A DNA stretch of 64,000 nucleotides from Oscillospiraceae bacterium. GTDB taxonomy: Bacteria; Bacillota; Clostridia; Oscillospirales; Ruminococcaceae. The notes below the pieces were generated by a model. It saw nothing but the letters and a program-made list of their open reading frames with translations, did not search any database and had not been told where the DNA came from. Location: NCBI GenBank assembly GCA_009784825.1, contig WQXO01000004.1:1-64000 (forward strand), written 5' to 3'. The number at the start of each line of letters is the position of its first letter. The first letter of the stretch is position 1. A program made the position numbers and the translations under genes. Below, piece by piece: positions 51,703 through 60,482 of this stretch.

Positions 51703-53169
51703 ATGACACTTTACATAAGCGATTTAGACGGAACCTTGCTCGATTACAGAGCAAGATTAAAATCCCGAAGCGAACGCATGCTTAACCGATTTATAAACAA
51801 AGGCGTGCTGTTCTCATATGCGACTGCGAGGCGATTCCAAACAGCAGGGCAAATTATGCAAAACGTCAACATGAACATACCGGTCATAACTATGAACGGT
51901 ATAATTCTTGTTGACCCGAAAACAGGCAATCGTCTTTCCACCGAGCATATCCCGAAACACAGCATAGAAGCGGCAAAGCAATTTATAATTGCGAATAACG
52001 AAACCCCGATTGTTTATGCACATAATAACGGCAAGGAGCGGGTGAGCTTTCTTGAAAACAGCCATAAAGCAATTTTAAGCTTCAATGACACACGCAAGGA
52101 CGACCCGTATCGTTATGCATGCAATTGTTATAGAGAGCTGTTTGAGGGAGAGATATGCTATATTACTTTTCTTAATCCGGAAAGTGATATAATGGCTCTT
52201 GACAGTGTTTTTTCAAATGCAAATGGTTTTAATGCAGTTACATATAAAGATACCTATGAGCCATTTTACAGGTTTTATGAAACATGGAGTGCGAATTCTT
52301 CTAAAGCGACATCGGCTCTTAAATTAAAGGAGCTTGTCGGGGCAGACAGGCTTATCTGTTTCGGTGATAATATTAATGATATGGAAATGTTCCGTGCCGC
52401 CGATGAGTGTTATGCCGTTGACAACGCTGTAGACGAGTTAAAGGCGATTGCAACAGGAATTATCCCAAGTAATGAGGCAATGGGGGTTCTGACGTTTATT
52501 GAAGACCGAGAAAGTGAGAAATTCTACTATATCCCGCCTGTTTCCGGATTTAGGAACGAAACATTAACAAACATGAAAAATTCCGGCGGAATAGGCACTC
52601 TTAATGAAAAATCCATTCATGCGGCGTTAAAAGCCCATTACTCCTCCGAAATTGACAGAGAGGCTAAAATCGGCTCATATTACGCTGACGCTGTTACAGA
52701 AAACGGTATATGCGAAATCCAGACCACAAGCTGGGACAAGCTGAACAAGAAATTAGAATGTTTCCTTAACGCCTGCCATGTAACAGTGGTATATCCATTT
52801 GAAAAAAAGGTAAGAACCGCAAAGTCAACCCGAAATAACAAGTCGTTGACTAAGTTTATGTTTGAGCTATACCGAATACGAGGGTTCTTAACAGATAAGA
52901 ACCTTACTGTTTGCATTGCCATGCTTGAAATCAGAAAAATCGGCTCCGTGAAAGAACCGATTGCATTATTAGAAGAAATCTACCTGCACCAACCCGACGA
53001 TTACCGAATTTTCCTGCCCGATAATCTGCCTGAGGTCTTTACACTAAAAGAGTTTAATCAGCTTTGTAAAAACTGTGACGGTTCGATATTATTGGAAATA
53101 CTCACATATATGGGAATAGTCCGTAAATGCGGTAAACGCAGTAATGCATTTTTATACGAGGTTACGTAA
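51703..53169 (+). CDS. Cof-type HAD phosphatase fused to a PD-(D/E)xK-like and winged-helix-like domain
   Basis: A 488-residue two-part protein. Residues ~1-265 are a HAD-IIB phosphatase: motif I YISDLDGTLLDY, motif II SYATARR, motif IV LICFGDNINDMEMF (~215-228). Residues ~275-488 form a separate module I know only as an unnamed Clostridial family: NEKSIHAALKAHY, then YADAVTENGICEIQT (D-x8-E-x-Q, like the active site of PD-(D/E)xK nucleases), VTVVYPFEKKV, and a C-terminal FTLKEFNQLCKNCDGSILLEIL segment with winged-helix looks. The nuclease reading is an inference. It has its own promoter and overlaps murC tail-to-tail by 18 bases. Confidence 0.8.
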   Translation: MTLYISDLDGTLLDYRARLKSRSERMLNRFINKGVLFSYATARRFQTAGQIMQNVNMNIPVITMNGIILVDPKTGNRLSTEHIPKHSIEAAKQFIIANNETPIVYAHNNGKERVSFLENSHKAILSFNDTRKDDPYRYACNCYRELFEGEICYITFLNPESDIMALDSVFSNANGFNAVTYKDTYEPFYRFYETWSANSSKATSALKLKELVGADRLICFGDNINDMEMFRAADECYAVDNAVDELKAIATGIIPSNEAMGVLTFIEDRESEKFYYIPPVSGFRNETLTNMKNSGGIGTLNEKSIHAALKAHYSSEIDREAKIGSYYADAVTENGICEIQTTSWDKLNKKLECFLNACHVTVVYPFEKKVRTAKSTRNNKSLTKFMFELYRIRGFLTDKNLTVCIAMLEIRKIGSVKEPIALLEEIYLHQPDDYRIFLPDNLPEVFTLKEFNQLCKNCDGSILLEILTYMGIVRKCGKRSNAFLYEVT

Positions 53170-54522
53170 ACGCTCAATTATCATATGTGCCACCTTGTTC
53201 ACGTCACCGCACCCCATCGTGATTATTAAGTCACCATCCCGTGCGTTTTCACTAACGTATTCAGAAACCTCGAAAAATGTCGAAAACCAATCGCAATCGG
53301 GGATTTTCTCGGCTAAGTCCTTAGCAAAAACATTATAATTGTTGACTTCCCTGCCCCCCATAATTTCAGTAAGCGTTACCTTGTCGGCGATTTTCAACGC
53401 CTCGGCGAATTCATCAAGCATAGTATAAGTCCGTGAAAATGTAAAAGGCTGGTGAACCGCCCACACTCTTTTATAATTCAGCGTTTTCGCAGTTTTAAGA
53501 ACAGCGGTTACTTCGGCGGGGTGATGTGCATAATCGTCAACCACGGTTATACCGTTTATAACTGCTAACTCCTCGAACCGCCTCCCTGCCCCGGTAAACG
53601 AGGACAAACCCTTAGATAACGATTCCGCAGAACACCCTACAAATAATGCGGTGGCACAGGCGGCAACTGCGTTTAATATATTATGCTCACCATATACAGC
53701 AAGAGTAATCCTTGTAACAAGCTCACCCTTATGGAATAAGTCAAATTCGTTATTCTCAATATTCATCGGGTAATAGTCGTTGTCCGGCGACATACCGAAC
53801 GTAATAACCGTCCCCATAAACTCACTTTCATTAACCGCAGACATGGTGTTCTTGTCATAAGAATTGACAACAAGGACATCTTTTGTTATGTTGCAGAACT
53901 TCGTAAAAGAATTAATTAAGTTTTTCATTGTCCCAAAGCAGTCCAAGTGGTCTTTATCAATGTTCAAAATCACCGAAACACTCGGGTGCAGCTTCAGAAA
54001 TGTATTAGAAAACTCACAAGCCTCACACACCATAATATCACTTGTGCCGGTTCTCCCCGAACCGTCGATTAGTTTTAGCTTCCCGCCGATAACTGCGGAA
54101 ATATCAAGATTATCGGCTAATAAAATATGTGTCAGCATTGACGAAGCCGTAGTCTTTCCGTGTGTCCCCGAAATGCAGATTGCCTTATTATACCAGCTTG
54201 TTACCAACCCGAGCAGCTCACTTCGCTCAATAACAGGAATATCCTGCTCTTTAGCGGCTTTTAACTCGGCATTATCGCTTGAAATCGCCGCCGAATGGAT
54301 AATTAAATCAGCTCCCGTAATATTATCAGGGGAATGCCCCATGAATACTTTTATCCCCATTTTCCGAACAGCGTCAAGCGTGTCTGTCTGGTTATTGTCC
54401 GAGCCGGTAAGGTTATACCCCTTAGAGTGGAGAATTTGTGCCAACGGATACATTCCGCTGCCACCCACCCCGATTAAGTGAATTTGCTTTTTACCGTCAA
54501 GAAAATTAAGAAAATTTTTCAT
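53152..54522 (-). CDS. murC: UDP-N-acetylmuramate-L-alanine ligase
   Basis: A 456-residue Mur ligase adding L-Ala to UDP-MurNAc, first step of stem-peptide assembly. N-terminal UDP-binding GVGGSGMYPLAQIL, ATP-binding SGTHGKTTASSML (~119-131), the Mg-binding Glu in CEACEFSNTF and the VVDDYAHHPAEV motif near the C-terminal domain are all in place. Normal length. It has GAAGGGA as ribosome-binding site and is divergent from spoVG. Confidence 0.96.
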   Translation of the reverse strand: MKNFLNFLDGKKQIHLIGVGGSGMYPLAQILHSKGYNLTGSDNNQTDTLDAVRKMGIKVFMGHSPDNITGADLIIHSAAISSDNAELKAAKEQDIPVIERSELLGLVTSWYNKAICISGTHGKTTASSMLTHILLADNLDISAVIGGKLKLIDGSGRTGTSDIMVCEACEFSNTFLKLHPSVSVILNIDKDHLDCFGTMKNLINSFTKFCNITKDVLVVNSYDKNTMSAVNESEFMGTVITFGMSPDNDYYPMNIENNEFDLFHKGELVTRITLAVYGEHNILNAVAACATALFVGCSAESLSKGLSSFTGAGRRFEELAVINGITVVDDYAHHPAEVTAVLKTAKTLNYKRVWAVHQPFTFSRTYTMLDEFAEALKIADKVTLTEIMGGREVNNYNVFAKDLAEKIPDCDWFSTFFEVSEYVSENARDGDLIITMGCGDVNKVAHMIIERLRNLV

Positions 54523-54584
54523 ATGAATATTTTTCCCTTCTCTACAAAAAATAAGAATATATTACAAGGAAAGGTAACAGACAA

Positions 54585-54851
54585 ATGGAAATCAATGATA
54601 TTCGGATTAGGAAGATATTACAAGAGGGGAGATTGCGTGCAGTCGTATCCCTCACAATAGATAATGCAGTAGCCGTCCACGATATTAAGCTGGTTCAAGG
54701 TGATGAACGTATGTTCGTTGCCATGCCCAGCCGCCGTGACGAGGCGGGAATGTTCCGTGATATAATCCACCCGATTAATCCCGAGGCACGGGGGCAAATC
54801 GAGAATATGATACTGCAGGCATATGACGATTATGTTGCAGCGGAACAATGA
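54585..54851 (+). CDS. spoVG: SpoVG, septation/RNA-binding regulator
   Basis: An 88-residue SpoVG: DIRIRKILQEGRLRAVVSLTIDNAVAVHDIKLV and FVAMPSRRDEAGMFRDIIHPINPEAR (residues ~44-70) are nearly invariant in the family. It binds nucleic acid and affects sporulation septation, virulence and metabolism in Firmicutes. It has GGAAAGGT upstream. It is a single plus-strand gene between murC and the Nudix gene. Confidence 0.96.
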   Translation: MEINDIRIRKILQEGRLRAVVSLTIDNAVAVHDIKLVQGDERMFVAMPSRRDEAGMFRDIIHPINPEARGQIENMILQAYDDYVAAEQ

Positions 54852-54898
54852 CAATTAACAGTTGACAATTGACAATTATGGTGTCGCCATGCGACACC
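54851..54898. terminator. Low-complexity GACAATT repeat plus bidirectional hairpin
   Basis: After the spoVG stop, 54851-54878 consists of ACAATTAACAG-TTGACAATTGACAATT words, also seen in altered form near 38461-38492. Then GGTGTCGC (54880-54887), CAT loop and GCGACACC (54891-54898) form a perfect 8-bp stem with A/T tracts on both sides; it can end both spoVG and the converging Nudix gene. Confidence 0.65.
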
Positions 54899-55426
54899 TT
54901 AATTATTGAGTAAAACCTTTGCTTTTAAAACTGCTAACTGTGTCTTACCGTCTAAAATTTCATCGTGATATATCATATCCACCACTTTATCGAATGGGAT
55001 TTTCATAACCTCAATAAACTCATCGTCATCTAAGTTACGTTCCCCCAAGGTGAGTCCTCTCGCCAAATACATATGAATGACCTCACTGCAATATGCGGGG
55101 ACAGGCAGCATCCTCCCGAGATACTCGAAACTCTGTGCGGTGTACCCCGTTTCCTCAAGAAGCTCCCGCTTCCCGCACTCGAGCGGGTCTTCCCCATACT
55201 CTAATTTCCCTGCCGGAATCTCTAAAAGAACCCTCCCGTGGGCATACCGGAACTGACTCACCATAATCACATCGTCCTCGTTGGTGACTGCTAAAACACA
55301 GACACCACCGGGGTGTTTGACTAATTCCCGACCGGCTTGCTTACCGTCGGGTAACTGAACAACGTCCTCATAACAGTCAATTATTCTGCCCTTGTAGACG
55401 CTTTTGGAGGATATGGTTTTTTCCAT
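54899..55426 (-). CDS. Nudix hydrolase, ADP-ribose pyrophosphatase type
   Basis: A 175-residue Nudix enzyme. The Nudix box is exact: GKLEYGE, then RELLEETGY with the required spacing (G-x5-E-x7-R-E-x2-E-E-x-G; ~86-107). The N-terminal strand pattern (SKSVYKGRIIDCYEDVVQLPDGK) and the PG..AYCSEVIHMYLARGL stretch are those of the NudF/ADP-ribose pyrophosphatase group. ATG 55426 is chosen because GAGGT precedes it and an upstream in-frame start overlaps the GDYXXLXY gene. It is last in a three-gene unit with DUF2157 and GDYXXLXY. Confidence 0.92.
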   Translation of the reverse strand: MEKTISSKSVYKGRIIDCYEDVVQLPDGKQAGRELVKHPGGVCVLAVTNEDDVIMVSQFRYAHGRVLLEIPAGKLEYGEDPLECGKRELLEETGYTAQSFEYLGRMLPVPAYCSEVIHMYLARGLTLGERNLDDDEFIEVMKIPFDKVVDMIYHDEILDGKTQLAVLKAKVLLNN

Positions 55427-55430
55427 ATTA

Positions 55431-55937
55431 TCAACCTCGTACATATTCTTCAACAGGAATATCGTTAATATACATTCCCTCAATTGCGTATTTGCCGTTT
55501 TTCACTTTAATTATTACATAAACAACATCACTGCTTAGGATATTCCTCGGCAACAAACGCTCTTCAACTTTAGGAGCGGCTTTCTCGTTCATGTAATAGC
55601 GTTCCATCTTAAAATTCTTTATATAACCGTCTACGTCAGGGTTAGAAGCTCTGATTACATCTGTAACAAAATCGTTATGCCCTTTCACTAATCGCACATT
55701 GGAAGCACCCCACCGCAGTTCTTGAATATCGGGGAGGATTGCCACGTATCTCCCCCTAAGCGGGTCGTAAGGGTCATATGCGTTCACACGGATTTTATAA
55801 ACCTCACCCGTAGACAGAATATAATGATAATCGTAAATCATGTATACAGGAAAAGCAAGGATTACAAGGAAATATACTACTGTTAAGCATAATGTCAGTT
55901 TTTTCATGTTTTTCGGTTTATTATTATCTTGGTTCAT
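55431..55937 (-). CDS. GDYXXLXY-domain membrane protein
   Basis: A 168-residue protein with one N-terminal transmembrane helix (~17-37) and an outer domain. The segment YDPYDPLRGRYVAI matches the family hallmark (DPRDxLRGDYVxL), with the DPLRG turn and GRYV in place of GDYV. The family's function is unknown; it is almost always next to DUF2157, as here. Start ATG 55937 overlaps the DUF2157 stop by four bases with GGAGGG before it. Confidence 0.82.
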   Translation of the reverse strand: MNQDNNKPKNMKKLTLCLTVVYFLVILAFPVYMIYDYHYILSTGEVYKIRVNAYDPYDPLRGRYVAILPDIQELRWGASNVRLVKGHNDFVTDVIRASNPDVDGYIKNFKMERYYMNEKAAPKVEERLLPRNILSSDVVYVIIKVKNGKYAIEGMYINDIPVEEYVRG

Positions 55938-57175
55938 TTCGCCCTCCATTTCTTATGAAGCAGGAAGTTCGTAAATATAAACCCTGCACCTATCAGAATG
56001 AATATAATTCCCCGTGCCAATAAATCAATATCCATATCGAAAAAGCGGGCAACAATTACGCTGATGATTATTAACATTCCGTAATTGAGCTGTTTGAAGC
56101 TGTATCGTTTCGAGCCGATTACAATAAGCGTGATTCCTAATGCTGACAGCAGAATATTCGATAGTATCCAGTGCAACGGAATACCGACTAAGGCAAACAT
56201 TATTATAACATCTGTCGGTGTAACCGAATAAACGGTCAGCTCATTTTTTCGATGCTCCTTATATCTCATAAATGCGTAAGCGGCTGTTATTACAAGTAAG
56301 GCGGCTACATAAACAAATGCAAGGTATTCCTTAAACAGGTATTCGTGCAGCTCCACATTGCGGAAGCTTGCTACAATATGCAATATAATAAGCGTTATCG
56401 CCGATAAGAAAGACAGTGGTGAAAAAGCATTATCATTTTTGATGTATTTTATAAAGGCTTCAAATACGATTACGGCAACTGCGAATAATGCAATCATAAT
56501 CGCTTCAAAACAATCAATTATATCGGCAAATGCATAGACACCGAGGATTATTAATATATCGGCTAAAAAAGTCAAATACCATAAAACGCCTTTATTTGCA
56601 ACTTTGATAAACTGCCATACAAAGAACGGTATCACGACAATAATGCTTATAAGCGGAATCCACATTTCTGTCATTTCATATGAAAAAGTTACCCACATTG
56701 CACAGAACACATATAACGCCGCAGGAGCTTTCGCACCTGTTAAATACATTATGGGGAGCATGAGAAACATACAAAGGCATATCAGCTCGGTTGCTTTTGT
56801 GGGAATTTGGTAAACCTGTTCAACAAGTGCGATTGTTGCAATTATGGAAATGCTTAAACCGAGTGTGGTGCTTTCACGGAACGCAACCGACTCCCACTTT
56901 TTAATAATAGTATAAATTACCGCACCCATTGAAACTAACAAGGGTAAAAACGAAATGAATAACCTGATTTCCCTCGGAATTTCTTGCCAGTTAGAGGCGA
57001 ATATCAAAATCACGCCTAAGCCAAGCAACAGACTACCGATTATCGCAAAGACGATTAATAAAGAATTTTTGTTTCGCTCGTTTTGATAAAGACTTAATAT
57101 TTCCTCACGCTGGGTATCGTCAATTATGCCTTTTTCTACCCATTGCTTAGATTCGTCGTTTATTTTGAAAGCCAT
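55934..57175 (-). CDS. DUF2157 membrane protein
   Basis: A 413-residue integral membrane protein. A short cytosolic N-terminal part (WVEKGIIDDTQREEILSLY) is followed by about twelve transmembrane segments (from ~40 to the end), with the GLGVILIFASNWQEIPREIRLF segment typical of DUF2157. Its function is unknown. It forms a stable pair with the GDYXXLXY gene downstream (ATGA overlap). It lies 11 bases after argS. Confidence 0.88.
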   Translation of the reverse strand: MAFKINDESKQWVEKGIIDDTQREEILSLYQNERNKNSLLIVFAIIGSLLLGLGVILIFASNWQEIPREIRLFISFLPLLVSMGAVIYTIIKKWESVAFRESTTLGLSISIIATIALVEQVYQIPTKATELICLCMFLMLPIMYLTGAKAPAALYVFCAMWVTFSYEMTEMWIPLISIIVVIPFFVWQFIKVANKGVLWYLTFLADILIILGVYAFADIIDCFEAIMIALFAVAVIVFEAFIKYIKNDNAFSPLSFLSAITLIILHIVASFRNVELHEYLFKEYLAFVYVAALLVITAAYAFMRYKEHRKNELTVYSVTPTDVIIMFALVGIPLHWILSNILLSALGITLIVIGSKRYSFKQLNYGMLIIISVIVARFFDMDIDLLARGIIFILIGAGFIFTNFLLHKKWRAK

Positions 57176-57186
57176 AGCTGTCCTTT

Positions 57187-58854
57187 CTACATTTTCTCCG
57201 GAGCGGTTATTTTCATCAAAGTAAGTGCGTTTCTAATTACAATTCCTGTTGCTTCCATTAACGCCAACCGTGATTGCAGAATTTCCTCCTCCTCACCTTT
57301 AACTCGGCAGGAATCGTAAAACTTATGGAACAGCTGTGCCGTTTCGGTGGTATAACGTGTTATGCGTGACGGGTCATAATTCTTCGCCGCCTCATTGATT
57401 TCCTCCGGGAACGCCGCCAATTTCCTGATTAAGTCAAACTCGGCAGGCTCAGTGAACTTCAACGAGGTGTCCTTGCGGATTATCCCCTCATCGGATAACC
57501 GCCGAATAACACTGCATATCCTCGCATGAGCGTATTGAACATAATACACGGGATTTTTTGAGGTTTCTTCAATCGCTAAATCCAAATCAAAGTCAAGGTG
57601 CGTATTTGCGTCCCGTAAATTAAAGAAAAACCTTGCTGCGTCAACCGGGACTTCATCAAGGAGGGAGTTTAAAGTAATCGCCTTCCCCGAACGCTTACTC
57701 AGCTTAACCGCCTCACCGTTTCTGACTAAGCGAACCATCTGCATAATAATCGCTTTAAGACGGGAGGTGTCCACCCCAAGTGCCGCTAACGCCGCATTCA
57801 TTCTCGGGATATAACCGTGGTGGTCTGCCCCTAAAATATCAATCGCAATATCAAACCCCCGCCCGACTAACTTGTTATAGTGATAGGCAATGTCCGGTAC
57901 TATATAAGTAGGAATACCGTTACTTCTCACAAGAACAATATCCTTATCGTTGCCGAATTCGGACGCTTTAAACCAAACCGCCCCCTCAGCCTCATAGGTA
58001 TGCCCCTTACTTTTAAGCAGCTCAATTATTTTTAATGTTTCGCCATTCTCATGAAGAACACTTTCACAAAACCAATTATCATATATAATGTTATACTTTC
58101 CTAAATCGTCCTCTAAGCCTTTTATATTAATCGGCAAGGCGTATTCGACTAAAGCGTTACAGCGTTCTGTTTCAGAAACGCTCAAATACTTATCACCGTG
58201 AATTTCAATGAACGCCCTTGCATGTTCAATAATATCATCTCCTTTATACGCTTCCTCGGGTAATTCTATGTCGATACCAAGCTCCTGTTGATAACGAATG
58301 TCCAAGCTCAGCCCAAACTTTTCTATTTGATTACCGGCATCGTTTACATAAAACTCACGCTCCACATAAAACCCCGCAAACTGCAAAAGCGAAGCAAGGC
58401 AGTCACCGATTGCACCACCTCTTGCATTACCTATGTGCATGGGTCCCGTCGGATTAGCCGAAACAAATTCCAAAAGAACACGTTTCCCGTCACCTAAATC
58501 GCTTTTCCCGTAATTCTCTCCCGTTTCAAGAACGCTTGTAACAGTTTCATTAAACCACTTACCGCCGACAAAAAAATTAATAAAGCCGGGCCCCGCAATT
58601 TCGATTTTGTCGAACCCGCTTGAATCAATGGAATCAACGATTAATTCTGCAACCGCACGAGGAGGTTTCTTCAACGCCTTAGACGAAACAAGTGCAGCAT
58701 TACATGAAAAATCGCCGTTAGCGGAATTACCGGGTACCTCCACAGAAAAAGCGGGAAGAGGTTCGGGCGGAATTTCACCGTCGGCTACTAATTTTCCGAG
58801 AGCAGAAAGAATGATTTCATTAATCAGCGTTTTTGTCTTTTGAGTGATGTTCAT
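57187..58854 (-). CDS. argS: Arginine-tRNA ligase
   Basis: A 555-residue class I synthetase. The HIGH-type motif is ANPTGPMHIGNARGGAIGD (~123-141); the KMSKS-equivalent is VKLSKRSGKAI (~385); the C-terminal DALR anticodon-binding domain (HARICSVIRRL..., ~435-555) is complete. Its start overlaps the DUF1934 stop by four bases, so the two are translationally coupled. Confidence 0.96.
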   Translation of the reverse strand: MNITQKTKTLINEIILSALGKLVADGEIPPEPLPAFSVEVPGNSANGDFSCNAALVSSKALKKPPRAVAELIVDSIDSSGFDKIEIAGPGFINFFVGGKWFNETVTSVLETGENYGKSDLGDGKRVLLEFVSANPTGPMHIGNARGGAIGDCLASLLQFAGFYVEREFYVNDAGNQIEKFGLSLDIRYQQELGIDIELPEEAYKGDDIIEHARAFIEIHGDKYLSVSETERCNALVEYALPINIKGLEDDLGKYNIIYDNWFCESVLHENGETLKIIELLKSKGHTYEAEGAVWFKASEFGNDKDIVLVRSNGIPTYIVPDIAYHYNKLVGRGFDIAIDILGADHHGYIPRMNAALAALGVDTSRLKAIIMQMVRLVRNGEAVKLSKRSGKAITLNSLLDEVPVDAARFFFNLRDANTHLDFDLDLAIEETSKNPVYYVQYAHARICSVIRRLSDEGIIRKDTSLKFTEPAEFDLIRKLAAFPEEINEAAKNYDPSRITRYTTETAQLFHKFYDSCRVKGEEEEILQSRLALMEATGIVIRNALTLMKITAPEKM

Positions 58855-59294
58855 TCGCCGTTCATCTCCTTGAAGTCGATATACATTTCATTTTCCGACA
58901 TAAGACTGGAATTAATATCAATGGTATACTTCAAATATAAATCTCCGCCATCGTCATTAATATTGCATTTAATGTCACCGGCAGTAATCCCCACCACGAA
59001 ATCCCCGAACGGCGTTCCATAATGGCAGTGGTGCTTTTTCCCTTTTTCGATAATCAGATTAGTCGGGGAAACACCGCTCCTTTGCATAACCACCATATCA
59101 TCTCCGGTCACGGCAAGGCTAACCTCGCTCCCGTTGAATCCCGTAGCCTCACTTTCTATATAAGAAAGGGTATAATTCCCCCTGCTTCTCCCTCTCCCTA
59201 ACGACAATCTCCCACGGGTGAACAGCTCGGTGGTATCCCGCTCATTCTCAGCAGTCTGAACCGATTTTATATTTATAGCCACATCTTTTTTCAT
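58851..59294 (-). CDS. DUF1934 (YwiB-like) beta-barrel protein
   Basis: A 147-residue protein of the YwiB/DUF1934 family, a calycin-like small beta-barrel. Recognised by NYTLSYIESEATGFNGSEVSL (split by position ~40-60), HYGTPFGDFVVGI (~92-104) and the final YLKYTIDINSSLMSENEMYI. Function unknown. It is often found before argS, as here. The ribosome-binding site GGGAGA is good. Confidence 0.9.
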   Translation of the reverse strand: MKKDVAINIKSVQTAENERDTTELFTRGRLSLGRGRSRGNYTLSYIESEATGFNGSEVSLAVTGDDMVVMQRSGVSPTNLIIEKGKKHHCHYGTPFGDFVVGITAGDIKCNINDDGGDLYLKYTIDINSSLMSENEMYIDFKEMNGE

Positions 59295-59348
59295 CTAAAA
59301 TTATCTCCCTTGTTAAATCGCAGACACCTGCGGCTACGAAGTAGACGC

Positions 59349-60371
59349 CTAAGCTTCTTTTGCAGAATCGATTAATAAATCTAACATTTCAGAATAAGGA
59401 TAACCGCCGTCCTCCATAAGCATAGCGAATATTCCCCGCTTGCCAAACCCCGGAACATTACTCACCTTACAGCAGTATAACCCGTTTTCCGTCAATTTAA
59501 AGCTCATTTTAGCGAAGCTTGTACAGCCTAACGCCATAAACGCAGTTTTTGCGGTATTCTCTATTTCATTGATAACACTTTCGTCAATTTCCGCAGGAAT
59601 AATCAACTCGAAATTATCAGCAGTTTCGGCAACAGCACTCACATTAAGCTTATAAACGCTCCCCCACACGATACATTCCAAAACCCTGCCATACAGCGGT
59701 TCCTCTATTATAATCTTGTGGTGGTGGGAAAACGCTAATTTAATCGCAGATTTAAGCTCCTCACGATTTTCAGCGATATTAGTCCCTGCCGAACGGCTCT
59801 TGACTGCCGCCTTGACGTACATCGGATAGTTAACAGTCTCCTCGATTTCATCGAACCGTGCCACAATTTCATCAATGTCAACCCGTTCAATATAATAATA
59901 TTTTGCGGTTTTTATGCCCGCTTTATTCAACAATAAATGCGTCAGCATCTTGTCCGCACAAGCGTTCGCCGCAGAGAACCCGCTCCCTACATACGCAATC
60001 CCCGACAGCTTACACAACGCTTGAATCTGCCCGCACTCGCCATACTTCCCGTGAAGCACGGGGAACACCACATCAATTCTTTGAAGTGAATGAGATGAGT
60101 CATCCTCGAGAAGCTTTATCAATCCTCTATGTAGCGGGTCGGGGCTTAAAATCGCTGAACAGCAATCCGGGTCAGTCTCCCATGTTCCGTCACGAACAGC
60201 GTTATAGTCGCCCGGGAAATACAGCCATCTTCCGGCTTTGGTAATCCCGACAGGAATTACATCATATTCGCTCGAAGAAAGCCCGTTAAGCACATAATAT
60301 GCCGAACGAAGCGAAAGCTCATGGTCTTCGGAAGCCCCCCCGAATAATACTAAAATGCGTTTCTTAGCCAT
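59349..60371 (-). CDS. D-Ala-D-Ala ligase-like ATP-grasp protein, metal ligands lost
   Basis: A 340-residue Ddl homologue by overall pattern: LFGGASEDHELSLRSA, VVFPVLHGKYGECGQIQAL, ACADKMLTHLLLNKAGI, VKAAVKSRSAGTNIAENREEL. But the C-terminal ATP-grasp core departs: the usual RxDFF strand reads KMSFKL (Asp to Ser) and the usual LNEVNTxPGF reads CKVSNVPGF (Glu to Lys, Asn to Ser), so all three Mg-binding residues are changed. HGPYGEDG also reads HGKYGECG. It may be an inactive paralogue or have a new job; a true Ddl should be elsewhere. It has its own promoter (60405-60433). Confidence 0.82.
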   Translation of the reverse strand: MAKKRILVLFGGASEDHELSLRSAYYVLNGLSSSEYDVIPVGITKAGRWLYFPGDYNAVRDGTWETDPDCCSAILSPDPLHRGLIKLLEDDSSHSLQRIDVVFPVLHGKYGECGQIQALCKLSGIAYVGSGFSAANACADKMLTHLLLNKAGIKTAKYYYIERVDIDEIVARFDEIEETVNYPMYVKAAVKSRSAGTNIAENREELKSAIKLAFSHHHKIIIEEPLYGRVLECIVWGSVYKLNVSAVAETADNFELIIPAEIDESVINEIENTAKTAFMALGCTSFAKMSFKLTENGLYCCKVSNVPGFGKRGIFAMLMEDGGYPYSEMLDLLIDSAKEA

Positions 60372-60404
60372 AATTCATGCACCTCACATTTATTGTCGTT
60401 TTAG

Positions 60405-60433
60405 ATTATAACACATTAATGGAATTATTGCAA
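60405..60433 (-). promoter_or_regulatory. Promoter of the Ddl-like gene (TTGCAA-17-TATAAT)
   Basis: On the minus strand TTGCAA (60433-60428) and TATAAT (60410-60405) are separated by 17 bases. TTGCAA is its own reverse complement, so the same six bases can serve as -35 for the divergent S1-protein gene, where TATTGA (60451-60456) stands 17 bases away. Confidence 0.7.
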
Positions 60434-60482
60434 CCTTTATTACATATTATTATTGAGATTGAAAATGAAGGGACGGGATAAA

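Noticed and set aside
54523-54584. Sigma-H type promoter before spoVG
   Set aside because: An AAGAATAT box is present, but an AGGA-type upstream element is not found at 11-12 bases; evidence too weak.
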